A stretch of 39,279 bases of DNA from Aquificaceae bacterium (lineage in GTDB: Bacteria; Aquificota; Aquificia; Aquificales; Aquificaceae), in assembly GCA_027079305.1 (NCBI GenBank), contig JALWVU010000068.1, positions 1 to 39,279 of the forward strand. Direction: 5' to 3'. The translations under genes and the position numbers were made by a program. This document shows positions 8,155 to 15,953 of this stretch, in pieces; position 1 is the stretch's first letter, and each line of letters begins with the position of its first letter. The notes beneath the pieces are model-generated. The model searched no databases. It saw nothing but the letters and a program-made list of their open reading frames with translations, and was not told where the DNA came from.

Positions 8155-8424
8155 ATGCGCTTCAGGATATTCGTGTCGGGCGTGGTTCAGGGAGTTGGCT
8201 TCAGGGCTTTCACCCAGAGGGTAGCTGAGAGTCTCGGTCTTTCGGGATGGGTCAGGAACCTTCCGGACGGAAGGGTGGAGGTTCTCGCGGAGGGAGACGA
8301 GGAGGTCCTGTGCCACTTTGTAAAAGAGCTGTGGAAAGGACCGAGATTATCGAGGGTGGATAGGTTGGAGATAATAAAGGAGGAAGAGGATGAACCTCTT
8401 TTTGGTTTTAGTATTAGGTATTAG
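8155..8424 (+). CDS. acyP: acylphosphatase
   Basis: A small cytoplasmic enzyme of 89 residues that hydrolyses acyl phosphates. The signature is near the N-terminus: VSGVVQGVGFRAFTQ, with catalytic Arg17 after the GVGF loop, and the catalytic Asn in GWVRNLPDGRVEV (Asn34 region). The fold ends SRVDRLEI...FSIRY as expected. Its 3' 35 nt overlap the LysM/M23 gene. Confidence 0.95.
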   Translation: MRFRIFVSGVVQGVGFRAFTQRVAESLGLSGWVRNLPDGRVEVLAEGDEEVLCHFVKELWKGPRLSRVDRLEIIKEEEDEPLFGFSIRY

Positions 8425-9382
8425 CCTTTTGGTGGGGGAAGCCTATTCCGCCAAGTGCAGGCTCTACCACAAGGTCCGTCCCGGAGATAGCCTCTGGAAG
8501 ATAGCGGACAGATATAACCTTTATATAAAGGATATACTTAGGGCAAATCCCAAACTCAGAAAAAGCAAGTATCTCAGGGTAGGTCAGAGGATCTGCATAC
8601 CGCACAAGAAACGCGTTAGGAAGGTAAAGAGAAAGCGCTATAAGAAGGATTACATAGTCTACCGGGTTCGCCCCGGGGACAGCCTAAGGAAGATAGGAGA
8701 GAAGTTCGGTATAAGCTGGAGGGAGATAAAGAGATTTAACAGGCTGAGGTCTAACGTTATAAGAGTTGGTCAGAAGTTGAAGATCCCCAGAAAAAGCACC
8801 GCCAAGAGGAGGGCACGCAGGAGCTACAGAAGGAAAGACGTTGTCTACGTCAAGTACAGGGTCAGAAGGGGGGACAGCCTTATAAAGATAGCCAAGAAAT
8901 TTGGTGTAAGCTGGAGGGAGATAAAGAGGGTGAACAGGCTCAGGTCCAACATAGTCAGACGCGGACAGCTTCTTAAAATACCGGTTCCCAAGAGCGCCTT
9001 CGAGAGGAGATACCTCGACAAGCCCAGGATAAAGCTCTCCTTTCTACCCGTGGAGGGAAAGTATACCAAGGTTTCAAGGGGACTTGACATATACGCCTCC
9101 TGCGGTGATAAAGTCAGAGCGGTGGACAGCGGCAGGGTCATATACAGCGGGGACGATCTCACCCCTTACGGGAACATGATCATAGTGGAGCATCCCGGAT
9201 ATCTCTCCATCTATGCCTACAACATGCAGAACCTGGTGGACAGAGGCGATAGAGTTTCTAAAGGGGAGGTGATCGCCAAGGTAGGGCTCAAGCCCGGCTC
9301 CGGGAGGTGTGCTCTCCACTTTGAGGTAAGGACGAAAGACGGGGCGGTTCTGAACCCTCTTGAATACTTGGGAAAAAAGTAG
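8390..9382 (+). CDS. LysM-repeat protein with degenerate M23/LytM domain, NlpD/EnvC-like
   Basis: An exported envelope protein of 330 residues: signal peptide 1-20, three LysM peptidoglycan-binding repeats (about 24-67, 92-135, 153-196) joined by very basic Lys/Arg linkers, and a C-terminal LytM domain (about 220-328). The metal and catalytic histidines of active M23 enzymes are partly lost: the HxGxDI motif reads SRGLDI and the YAH motif reads YAY, while LHFEVR is kept. It is therefore probably not a peptidase but a LytM factor that activates an amidase, like E. coli NlpD. The AmiC-type gene at 25657 is the obvious candidate partner. LysM repeats 2 and 3 are near copies. It overlaps acyP by 35 nt. 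Confidence 0.88.
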   Translation: MNLFLVLVLGISLLVGEAYSAKCRLYHKVRPGDSLWKIADRYNLYIKDILRANPKLRKSKYLRVGQRICIPHKKRVRKVKRKRYKKDYIVYRVRPGDSLRKIGEKFGISWREIKRFNRLRSNVIRVGQKLKIPRKSTAKRRARRSYRRKDVVYVKYRVRRGDSLIKIAKKFGVSWREIKRVNRLRSNIVRRGQLLKIPVPKSAFERRYLDKPRIKLSFLPVEGKYTKVSRGLDIYASCGDKVRAVDSGRVIYSGDDLTPYGNMIIVEHPGYLSIYAYNMQNLVDRGDRVSKGEVIAKVGLKPGSGRCALHFEVRTKDGAVLNPLEYLGKK

Positions 9383-9388
9383 TAGAAT
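9360..9388 (+). promoter_or_regulatory. rplM promoter
   Basis: TTGAAT (9360-9365), a 17-nt spacer and TAGAAT (9383-9388) give a good promoter overlapping the end of the LysM gene. Transcription would start near 9395, leaving a leader of about 21 nt that contains the AAAGGAG ribosome site (9401-9407). Confidence 0.6.
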
Positions 9389-9389
9389 A

Positions 9390-9407
9390 CTCCTTTCCTG
9401 AAAGGAG
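9390..9407 (+). promoter_or_regulatory. perfect inverted repeat covering the rplM Shine-Dalgarno site
   Basis: CTCCTTT (9390-9396), loop CCTG, AAAGGAG (9401-9407): a perfect 7-bp stem whose right arm is the rplM ribosome-binding site, 8 nt before the ATG. In read-through RNA the stem would hide the site. In RNA started from the promoter at 9360-9388 the left arm would be mostly missing, so the repeat could instead be a DNA operator at the start site. Confidence 0.5.
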
Positions 9408-9415
9408 CGTGAAGG

Positions 9416-9850
9416 ATGAAAACATACAGGGTAAAGCCCCAAGAGGTTGAAAGGAAGTGGTTCGTTGTAGATGCGGAAGGTAAGGTCCTCGGCAGACTCG
9501 CCAGCGAAATAGCTAAGATCCTGAGGGGTAAACACAAGCCCTACTACCAGCCTGATGTGGATTGCGGAGACTTCGTTATCGTCGTAAACGCTGAAAAGAT
9601 CAGGGTGACCGGGAAGAAGCTCGATCAGAAGAAATATTACAGACACTCCAACTACCCCGGAGGCCTCAAGGAGAGATCCCTGAAATGGATGCTTGAACAC
9701 AAACCCGAAGAGGTTATAAGACTCGCGGTCAAGAGGATGCTACCCAAGAACAGGCTCGGCCACAGGATGCTCAAAAAGTTAAAGGTATACAGAGGTCCGG
9801 AGCATCCCCATCAGGCTCAGAAGCCCGAACCCCTGGAGGTTAAGGCATGA
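9416..9850 (+). CDS. rplM: 50S ribosomal protein L13
   Basis: An early-assembly protein of the large subunit. The 144 residues match the family throughout: [16 protein letters not shown] near the start, then [40 protein letters not shown], the family's [18 protein letters not shown], and a short Pro/Gln tail. The ATG has AAAGGAG 8 nt upstream. Its TGA overlaps the rpsI ATG by 4 nt, the conserved rplM-rpsI pair. Confidence 0.98.
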   Translation: MKTYRVKPQEVERKWFVVDAEGKVLGRLASEIAKILRGKHKPYYQPDVDCGDFVIVVNAEKIRVTGKKLDQKKYYRHSNYPGGLKERSLKWMLEHKPEEVIRLAVKRMLPKNRLGHRMLKKLKVYRGPEHPHQAQKPEPLEVKA

Positions 9851-10284
9851 AGCTCAAGGACTTCAAGATAACCCCTGAAAACTCTCATTACGGAACCGGA
9901 AGGAGGAAGGAAGCCATAGCGCGAGTGTGGATACTGAAGGATAACCCCGATAAGTTTGTGGTTAGGGTGGATGAGACGGGGAAGGAATACGAACTCAGGG
10001 ATTACGTTCAGAGGGAAACGCTCTTTCAGAAGATAATGCTTCCCTTCAAGGTTACCGGAACCGAGGGAAAGTTCGGGATATACGCTACGGTCCGCGGAGG
10101 AGGCATATCCGGTCAGGCGGAAGCCATAATGTATGGTGTTGCCAAGGCTCTTCTCTCTCATAATCCGGACTTCAGACCTTCACTCAAAAAGGCTAAGCTC
10201 TTGACGAGGGACGCGAGGGAGAAGGAGAGGAAGAAATACGCCCAGATGGGTGCAAGGGCAAAATACAGGTGGAGCAAACGTTAA
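9847..10284 (+). CDS. rpsI: 30S ribosomal protein S9
   Basis: A small-subunit protein whose C-terminal SKR tail reaches the P-site tRNA. The 145 residues show [15 protein letters not shown], the [19 protein letters not shown] core, and the terminal [18 protein letters not shown]. It has an N-terminal extension of about 15 residues relative to the E. coli protein. The start overlaps rplM (ATGA) and the end overlaps argC by 16 nt, so all three are probably one transcript. Confidence 0.98.
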   Translation: MKLKDFKITPENSHYGTGRRKEAIARVWILKDNPDKFVVRVDETGKEYELRDYVQRETLFQKIMLPFKVTGTEGKFGIYATVRGGGISGQAEAIMYGVAKALLSHNPDFRPSLKKAKLLTRDAREKERKKYAQMGARAKYRWSKR

Positions 10285-11288
10285 GGGTATCCGTATTCGG
10301 TGCAACCGGCTACACGGGCCTTGAGCTTCTTCGTATACTCTCTTCTCATCCGAAGGTCAGGATAACCGATCTAATTTCAAGCTCCACCGCCGGGAAAAGG
10401 CTCGGGGAGATTTTTTCCTTCTTCGAAGGCTCCGATCTTGGCAACAAAACGCTCGTCTCCGAGCCGGAAGAGGACTTTGATACGGCCTTCCTCTGCCTTC
10501 CCCACGAGGCATCGATGGAGCTTGTCCCAGAGCTCGTTTCTGAGGACAAGAAGGTCATAGACCTTTCCGGCGCATACAGGATAAGGGATCCAAAAGCCTA
10601 CGTGGAGTTCTACGGCTTTGAGCATTCGCATCCTGAGCTTCTGGAGAAAGCGGTATACGGTCTTCCGGAGCTTTTCAGGGACAGCGTAGAAGGTGCGGAT
10701 CTTGTGGCAAACCCAGGATGTTATCCCACCGCTACCCTGATAGCTCTCTATCCGCTGTTGAAATATGTGGAAGTCGGTGATGTTGTGGTTCACGCTCTCT
10801 CCGGAGTGTCTGGTGCAGGCAGGAAGACCAGACAGCACTTCCACTATCCAGAGATGGAGGAGAACTTCTTCGCCTACTCGGTGGAAAAACACAGGCACAC
10901 GCCGGAGATGGAGGACGTTCTCAACAGACTTCTGGGTGTAGACATAAGGCTCAGATTCACTCCGGTAGTGGTTCCTGCCTCCCGGGGCATGCTCGTTACC
11001 GTATACGCTGATACTGAAGAGAGGAATCTCATGGAATTTTATAGGGAGACCTACTCCTCCGAACCTTTTGTGAGAGTGATAGATAGACCACCGATGACCA
11101 AATGGGTTCTGGGAACCAACAACTGCCTTCTCTATCCTACCTACGATCCAAGAACTTCGAAGGCGGTGATAATATCCGCAATAGATAACCTTGGTAAGGG
11201 AGCCTCCGGGCAGGCGGTCCAGAACATGAACCTTATGTGGGGTTTCGAAGAAACCCTGGGGCTTTTCAGACAACCTTTATTCCCATAA
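10269..11288 (+). CDS. argC: N-acetyl-gamma-glutamyl-phosphate reductase
   Basis: Third step of arginine biosynthesis: NADPH-dependent reduction of N-acetyl-glutamyl phosphate to the semialdehyde. The N-terminal Rossmann motif is VFGATGYTGLELLRIL. The catalytic Cys151 lies in ANPGCYPTATL, and the family's SGVSGAGRK and a conserved His near HRHTPEM are present. Length 339 is typical. The start is GTG at 10269, within the end of rpsI (16-nt overlap). No other arg genes are adjacent. Confidence 0.95.
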   Translation: MEQTLRVSVFGATGYTGLELLRILSSHPKVRITDLISSSTAGKRLGEIFSFFEGSDLGNKTLVSEPEEDFDTAFLCLPHEASMELVPELVSEDKKVIDLSGAYRIRDPKAYVEFYGFEHSHPELLEKAVYGLPELFRDSVEGADLVANPGCYPTATLIALYPLLKYVEVGDVVVHALSGVSGAGRKTRQHFHYPEMEENFFAYSVEKHRHTPEMEDVLNRLLGVDIRLRFTPVVVPASRGMLVTVYADTEERNLMEFYRETYSSEPFVRVIDRPPMTKWVLGTNNCLLYPTYDPRTSKAVIISAIDNLGKGASGQAVQNMNLMWGFEETLGLFRQPLFP

Positions 11289-11397
11289 ACATTAGAGAAT
11301 TCTTATATGCAAAATATTTTAAATTAGATTTGATTATCTGAGCATAAGTAATAATTAAGCATTTCCTGAAAACCTTTCCTCTAAATTATTTACTGCG
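11289..11397 (+). promoter_or_regulatory. AT-rich promoter region of the sox cluster
   Basis: These 109 nt between argC and the first sox-cluster gene are strikingly AT-rich. TTGATT (11330-11335) with TAATTA (11352-11357), 16-nt spacing, is one promoter candidate. TAAATT (11382-11387), 10 nt before the ATG at 11398, is another and would fit a near-leaderless start. No Shine-Dalgarno sequence precedes 11398. No clear terminator for argC is seen. Confidence 0.4.
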
Positions 11398-11814
11398 ATG
11401 CTGAGGTTCTTGATGCTTCTAATCGTTGGAGCATCTATATTTTCCTACGCCCAGCACACAGGATGGGTGACGGACTTCAGAAAGGGTGTTGAGATAGCGA
11501 AAGCCCAGAACAAGGAGGTTCTCATATATTTCTACGGGGAGCACTGTCCCTACTGCATCCAGATGGAGGAGTTCGTTCTCGGGGATCCTGAGGTGGACAG
11601 ATTCATAAGGGAAAGGTTCGTGGTGGTCAGTATCGATGCGAGCAAATCTGAGGAACTTAACAGAAGGTTCGGTGTGTTCGGGACCCCCTACTTCGTAGTA
11701 TACGATCCCGAGAGTGATAGAATAATCCTGAAGATCTTTGGGAGCAGGGAGAGGGATGACTTTCTCAACTTGCTTATCAGAGCTTGTAAAAAATCCAGTT
11801 TAAGGAGGTGTTAG
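11398..11814 (+). CDS. periplasmic thioredoxin-fold protein of the sox cluster (SoxW-like)
   Basis: A 138-residue exported thioredoxin-like protein. It has a signal peptide (about 1-18, ending SYAQ), a redox motif Cys50-Pro-Tyr-Cys53 in YGEHCPYCIQME, and the cis-Pro loop GTPYFVVYD. Thioredoxins at this position in sox clusters (SoxW, SoxS) keep the SoxY or SoxAX cysteines in the right redox state; assigning that role here is inference from context. The start is taken as 11398; a second ATG at 11413 has GAGG upstream but would leave a short signal peptide without its Arg. It ends at the soxY ribosome site, only 2 nt before the soxY ATG. Confidence 0.85.
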   Translation: MLRFLMLLIVGASIFSYAQHTGWVTDFRKGVEIAKAQNKEVLIYFYGEHCPYCIQMEEFVLGDPEVDRFIRERFVVVSIDASKSEELNRRFGVFGTPYFVVYDPESDRIILKIFGSRERDDFLNLLIRACKKSSLRRC

Positions 11815-11816
11815 AG

Positions 11817-12278
11817 ATGATTACAAGAAGGGACCTTTTTAAGGTCGCGGGAGTGGGAGCGGTGGCACTCGTTGCTGCTCCCGGAGCGGTGAGCCAGTCC
11901 TTCGGGGCAAAGCCCAAGAAGATCTCCATTGAGGACGCCCTCAAGGAGCACCTCGGAGTAGGGTTGTCAGGTCTAAAAGAGAGCAACCTTATCAACGTCA
12001 AAGCTCCCACGATAGCCGAATCCGGAGCCAACGTTCCCGTCCAGGTTTCCGCCAACATACCCGTGGATCAAGTTCAGGCTCTTTACATATTCGCGGATGC
12101 CAATTTCAACCCCTGGATAACTACCGTAGAGTTCTCTCCTATGAACGGGGAGGTATTCTTCGCTACAAGGATAAAGCTCGCTAAAACCTCTCCTGTCAGA
12201 GCTGTTATAAAGATGAAGGACGGCTCTCTTCTTACCGCATCTAAGGAAGTCAAGGTCACCGTAGGTGGATGTGGTTAA
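11817..12278 (+). CDS. soxY: SoxY, sulfur-carrier subunit of SoxYZ
   Basis: Carries covalently bound sulfur intermediates during periplasmic thiosulfate oxidation. The 153-residue protein starts with a Tat-type signal (MITRRDLFKVAG, twin Arg4-Arg5, then a hydrophobic stretch to about residue 27). It ends in the diagnostic GGCG swinging arm, whose Cys152 carries the sulfur. I start at ATG 11817, which has AAGGAGG (11802-11808) 8 nt upstream; a GTG at 11808 lies inside that site and is rejected. soxZ follows after 34 nt. Confidence 0.96.
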   Translation: MITRRDLFKVAGVGAVALVAAPGAVSQSFGAKPKKISIEDALKEHLGVGLSGLKESNLINVKAPTIAESGANVPVQVSANIPVDQVQALYIFADANFNPWITTVEFSPMNGEVFFATRIKLAKTSPVRAVIKMKDGSLLTASKEVKVTVGGCG

Positions 12279-12312
12279 TAAAAACTTCAAAAACTTTAAA
12301 GGGAGGTAGAAG

Positions 12313-12645
12313 ATGGCAAGATTGGGAAGAGCTATAGTAAGAGTTCCGAGGAGAATCAGCAAGGGACAGGTATTCAAAGTCCAGATGGTCATCACCCACC
12401 CCATGGAGACCGGTTTCAGGAAGGACAAGAAGACCGGGAAAGTTATCCCTGCCCACTACATAACCAAGGTGGAATTCCTTTTCAACGGCAAGAAGGTGAC
12501 CACCCTGCATACCGGACCCGGTATAAGTAAGAACCCCTACTTCGCGGTTAAGATGAAGGCTACCGAGTCCGGAACTCTTACCATCAAATATGAGGACAAC
12601 AAAGGAGGCAAGTGGGAGAAGACCGTTAAGGTCAACGTTTCTTGA
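12313..12645 (+). CDS. soxZ: SoxZ, partner subunit of SoxYZ
   Basis: A 110-residue beta-sandwich protein without a signal peptide. SoxZ is exported by riding with the Tat-dependent SoxY. It shows VQMVITHPMETGFRKDKKTGKVIPAHYI, the characteristic SoxZ stretch, followed by NPYFAVKMKA. A GGGAGG site precedes the ATG. soxA begins 14 nt downstream. Confidence 0.96.
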   Translation: MARLGRAIVRVPRRISKGQVFKVQMVITHPMETGFRKDKKTGKVIPAHYITKVEFLFNGKKVTTLHTGPGISKNPYFAVKMKATESGTLTIKYEDNKGGKWEKTVKVNVS

Positions 12646-12659
12646 AAGGAGGGGTTAAG

Positions 12660-13499
12660 ATGAGAAAAAGAGTTCTGCTCACTTCAGCAGTTTTAGCCGG
12701 AGGGGCGTTTCTAACGGCGGCGGTGGCTCAGGAACAGCTCCCTACACACTTGAAGGAACTTCTCGAGCTGGGGATGCACCCCGGACATGCTTACGTGGAC
12801 GAAGGTCGTGAGATGTTCCACACACCCGGGCCCAACGGAAAGTCCTGCGCTACCTGCCACGGGCAGGATGGTGCAGGTGTAAATGGTAGGCTAAATTTGC
12901 AAGGAGCTTACGCTAAGATGCCCAGATACTACAAGGATATAGACAGGGTTGCCGACATAGACACGAGGATCCTCGCCTGTATGACCAAATACATGGGCTA
13001 CGACAAGAAGGATAAAAAGTTCATGAAGCAGTTCAAGAAGTGGAGTGGTCCTTACAGGGTTCCTCTCGCCTCTTACGTAGCATCGCTCAGCAACGGTATG
13101 AAGATAGACGTCAAGCTCGACGATCCTCAGGAGAAGGAACTTTACAAGATGGGAGAGAAGCTGTGGTATATGAGGGTAGGAGCGAGGGATTTTTCCTGTG
13201 GTATATGCCACACCGTCCTCGCTGGTAAAAGGATAAGGCTTCAGGGCTTGCCGGATCCTGTCAAAAACAAGGTCTATGCCCACTGGCCGGCCTACAGATT
13301 CGGTTCGGACAGAATGTGGACTATGGAAGATAGAGTTAGAAGCTGTTTCAAAGCTTACTTGCTCTATACTAAGCAGTGGAGTAAGAAGGACTGGGTCAAG
13401 AAGCCACCACCCTTCTCCGATTGGGTTATAGCCCTTGAACTTTATATGAAGCATGCGGCTAACGGAGCCATTATTGAAGTTCCCGGACTGCTGAGGTAA
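12660..13499 (+). CDS. soxA: SoxA, diheme cytochrome c subunit of SoxAX
   Basis: With SoxX it oxidatively couples thiosulfate to the SoxY cysteine in the periplasm. From ATG 12660 the protein has 279 residues, a Sec signal (1-23, ending AVAQ), and two heme-binding motifs, CATCH (63-67) and CGICH (180-184). It is thus the diheme type rather than the form whose first site has decayed. Cys107 (RILACMTKY) and Cys229 (DRVRSCFKAY) stand at equivalent places in the two halves and are the likely distal heme ligands; the second would be the active-site cysteine. A TTG at 12642 lies upstream of the AAAGGAGG site and is rejected as a start. Confidence 0.95.
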   Translation: MRKRVLLTSAVLAGGAFLTAAVAQEQLPTHLKELLELGMHPGHAYVDEGREMFHTPGPNGKSCATCHGQDGAGVNGRLNLQGAYAKMPRYYKDIDRVADIDTRILACMTKYMGYDKKDKKFMKQFKKWSGPYRVPLASYVASLSNGMKIDVKLDDPQEKELYKMGEKLWYMRVGARDFSCGICHTVLAGKRIRLQGLPDPVKNKVYAHWPAYRFGSDRMWTMEDRVRSCFKAYLLYTKQWSKKDWVKKPPPFSDWVIALELYMKHAANGAIIEVPGLLR

Positions 13500-13514
13500 A
13501 AAGGAGGGGCGAAG

Positions 13515-14105
13515 ATGAAAAAGATAGTTCTCGCAGGAGCTTTTGTAGGCTTGGGTCTGCTGGTGGCGTGTCAGCCCGCAGCACAGAAGGCTGAGGCTCC
13601 AAAGGCTGAGAAGAAGGCGGAAAAGAAGAAGCTGAGTTCCAAGGAGAAGTTCAAGATAGCTCTCGCCAACCAAGACAAGTGGCAGAAGGCCTGCTCCAAC
13701 CCCACACAGCTCGTTCCAGAGGGTATAGACATAGAGACCTTCAAAAAGGAGATGCTCGCCACTGTCAAGTTTCCTGAGGGCGGTGTGGTTGGTAAGAACA
13801 TCGCGAGAGGTGAGAAGCTCTTCGGAGATCCCAAGAAAGGTGGAAAGAGCAGGAGAGGTAACTGCTACGCCTGCCACTGTGGAGATCCAAAGATAATCGC
13901 CTGCGGTAACATAGGACCTTCCCTGAGAGGATACGGAAAGAGGGGTATAGATCCCAAGGAGACCTACATAAGGATCTACAACTCCTGGGCCCAGAACCCC
14001 TGTTCGGTAATGCCAAGGCTCGGCTATCATGGGGTTCTCAAGCCCGAAGAGATTGCGGATATCGTCGCTTACATGCACGATCCAAACTCTCCGCTTAACA
14101 AGTGA
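13515..14105 (+). CDS. soxX: SoxX, monoheme cytochrome c subunit, predicted lipoprotein
   Basis: Electron-accepting partner of SoxA. The 196 residues include one heme motif, CYACH (Cys117, Cys120, His121), followed by a conserved-looking C at 122 and 130, and a late MPRLGYHG that offers the methionine ligand. Unusually, the N-terminus ends in LLVAC at residue 19, a good lipobox, followed by an Ala/Lys-rich linker (20-42). SoxX is thus likely anchored to a membrane by lipid rather than free in the periplasm. An AAAGGAGG site precedes the ATG. A GC-rich hairpin follows the stop. Confidence 0.93.
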   Translation: MKKIVLAGAFVGLGLLVACQPAAQKAEAPKAEKKAEKKKLSSKEKFKIALANQDKWQKACSNPTQLVPEGIDIETFKKEMLATVKFPEGGVVGKNIARGEKLFGDPKKGGKSRRGNCYACHCGDPKIIACGNIGPSLRGYGKRGIDPKETYIRIYNSWAQNPCSVMPRLGYHGVLKPEEIADIVAYMHDPNSPLNK

Positions 14106-14110
14106 TCTTT

Positions 14111-14134
14111 TCAGGGGCCCTTCGGCCCCCCTGA
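14111..14134 (+). terminator. GC-rich hairpin between soxX and soxB
   Basis: TCAGGGGCC and GGCCCC(CC)TGA can pair around a CTTC loop, with two bulged C residues or a register shift. Only TTT follows directly; a run of seven T lies further on at 14168-14174. It may act as a partial terminator or an mRNA-stabilising 3' hairpin that separates soxYZAX expression from soxB. Confidence 0.5.
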
Positions 14135-14198
14135 TTTCCAACATAGATTCTCGTTTTGTGTTATTTCTTTTTTTATGTCTGATAGGAGGTAACGGCAG

Positions 14199-15953
14199 AT
14201 GCATCTAACGCGCAGGGACTTCTTAGAACTTGCCATCGTTACGGGCGCCTACCTGAGTACCAATCCGGTAGCTGCGCTCGCCAAGATGAAGTATGAGGAC
14301 ATAATGAGGTTTAAGCCTGTCGGAAACGTCACCCTCATATTCACAACCGACATGCACGCCCACCTGGATCCGCTCTATTTCGCTGAACCCATGAACCTTC
14401 TTGCTCCTAAACAGCTTCAGGGGAAACCGGGATACATCACCGGCATGGACTTTCTCAAATACTATAAGATCGCTCCGGGAACCCTCGAGGCCTACTTCAC
14501 CAGCTGTGTTGAATTTCCCAAACTGGCCGAGAAGTTCGGTAAGATGGGGGGAGCGGAATATATAGCCTCGGTGATCAAGCATATAGTTGAAGAGAGGGGA
14601 AGGGAAAAGTGCCTGATAATGGACGGCGGAGACACGTGGACCACCACCGCCATAGGGACCTTCACGGAAGGAAAGGCGGTAGTGGACTGGATGAACTATG
14701 TGGGATACGACTACTTCGTCGCCCACTGGGACTTCACCTTCGGTAAGGACATATTCCTCAAGAGGATAGAGGATCTAAAGAAAGGTGGTTGTGAGTTCAT
14801 AACCCACAACGTTGTAGATGAGTTGTGGGGAGAGCTTGTATTTAAACCTTACTCGATAAGGGAGGTAAACGGCGTCAAGCTCGGTATAATAGGAAGCTCC
14901 TTCCCTTACACTCCCATAGCCAACCCCAGACAGTTTGTTGAGGGATGGAGTTTCGGTATAAGGGAGGACCAGCTCCAGCAGTTCGTAAACGAGCTCAGGG
15001 AACAGCACAAGGTGGACGCGGTCATATTCCTCACCCATAACGGCTTGCCCCTCGACCTGAAGATAGCGGAGGTGGTCAAGGGTATAGATGTGATAATCTC
15101 CGGACACACCCACGACGTAACACCTCAGGCTGTCAGAGTTGGTAAAACCCTCGTGGTCATAGCGGGATCTCACGGTAAGTTCGTTGGAAGGCTCGATCTT
15201 GATATCAAAAACGGAAGGATAAGGAATTACAACTTCAAGCTCTATCCGGTCGCTTCCAACCTCATACCTCCGGACAAGGGTGCGAGGAAGGTTGTGGAGA
15301 AGTGGAGGAAGCAGGTAGCCGATAAATACAAGCTCGACGAGGAGATAGGTGTAGCGGAAGTCATGCTCTACAAGAGGGATACCTTCTTCTCCACCTGGGA
15401 CTGGCTCGTGGGAGAGGCTATAAACGATTACTACGGTGGAGATCTTGACGTAGTTCACTCTCCCGGCTACAGATGGGGGACCACGGTCCTTCCCGGTCAG
15501 AAGATCACGGTAAACCACGTTTACGACTACACCGCGATAACCTATCCTAACGTTTACGTTCTAAAGAGAACCGGTAAGGATCTGCTCAATATATGGGAGG
15601 ACGTGGCGGACAACGTCTTCAACCCGGATCCCTTCTATCAGCAGGGTGGGGACATGACGAGGATATGGAACGTGGAATACGAGATAGAGATAAACGGACC
15701 CCAATACAAGAGGATAAAGAGGGTCTGGATAGGGGGTAAACCCCTGAAGGAAAACAAGGAATACCTGATAGCGGTTTACGGTGGACCGCCACCACCCCCG
15801 GATGCCATACATCCCGACTACAAGCCCGTTCCCGTATACGACATACTCATCGACTACATCAAAAAGAAGAAGAACATAAATGTAAGAACAAAGCCCAACG
15901 TAAAGGTCCTCGACGCTCCCTACAAGACTTACGACCAGTGCTATAAGGTATGA
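14199..15953 (+). CDS. soxB: SoxB, sulfate thioesterase/thiohydrolase
   Basis: A dimanganese enzyme of the metallophosphatase/5'-nucleotidase family that hydrolyses sulfate from the SoxY-bound intermediate. The 584 residues have a Tat signal (TRRDFLELA, Arg5-Arg6, hydrophobic to about 28). Metal sites are at TTDMHAHL (Asp51, His53), DGGDTW, a later THNG, and SGHTHDV. The second domain (about 380-560) carries the family's NHVYDYTAITYPN. The start has AGGAGGT upstream. Spacing to soxX is 93 nt with a hairpin, so it may have some independent expression. The stop overlaps the first DUF302 gene by 4 nt. Confidence 0.96.
   Translation: MHLTRRDFLELAIVTGAYLSTNPVAALAKMKYEDIMRFKPVGNVTLIFTTDMHAHLDPLYFAEPMNLLAPKQLQGKPGYITGMDFLKYYKIAPGTLEAYFTSCVEFPKLAEKFGKMGGAEYIASVIKHIVEERGREKCLIMDGGDTWTTTAIGTFTEGKAVVDWMNYVGYDYFVAHWDFTFGKDIFLKRIEDLKKGGCEFITHNVVDELWGELVFKPYSIREVNGVKLGIIGSSFPYTPIANPRQFVEGWSFGIREDQLQQFVNELREQHKVDAVIFLTHNGLPLDLKIAEVVKGIDVIISGHTHDVTPQAVRVGKTLVVIAGSHGKFVGRLDLDIKNGRIRNYNFKLYPVASNLIPPDKGARKVVEKWRKQVADKYKLDEEIGVAEVMLYKRDTFFSTWDWLVGEAINDYYGGDLDVVHSPGYRWGTTVLPGQKITVNHVYDYTAITYPNVYVLKRTGKDLLNIWEDVADNVFNPDPFYQQGGDMTRIWNVEYEIEINGPQYKRIKRVWIGGKPLKENKEYLIAVYGGPPPPPDAIHPDYKPVPVYDILIDYIKKKKNINVRTKPNVKVLDAPYKTYDQCYKV

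Noticed and set aside
11808-11816. GTG at 11808 as the soxY start
   Set aside because: It lies inside the AAGGAGG site serving the ATG at 11817, and the Tat signal begins naturally at that ATG.
12642-12659. TTG at 12642 as the soxA start
   Set aside because: The added residues translate the ribosome-binding site; the ATG at 12660 follows it at the proper distance.
12891-14204. 437-codon open frame on the minus strand across soxA and soxX
   Set aside because: Fully antisense to two genes with heme motifs and ribosome sites; its translation shows no coherent domain and is rich in codons mirrored from the sense strand.
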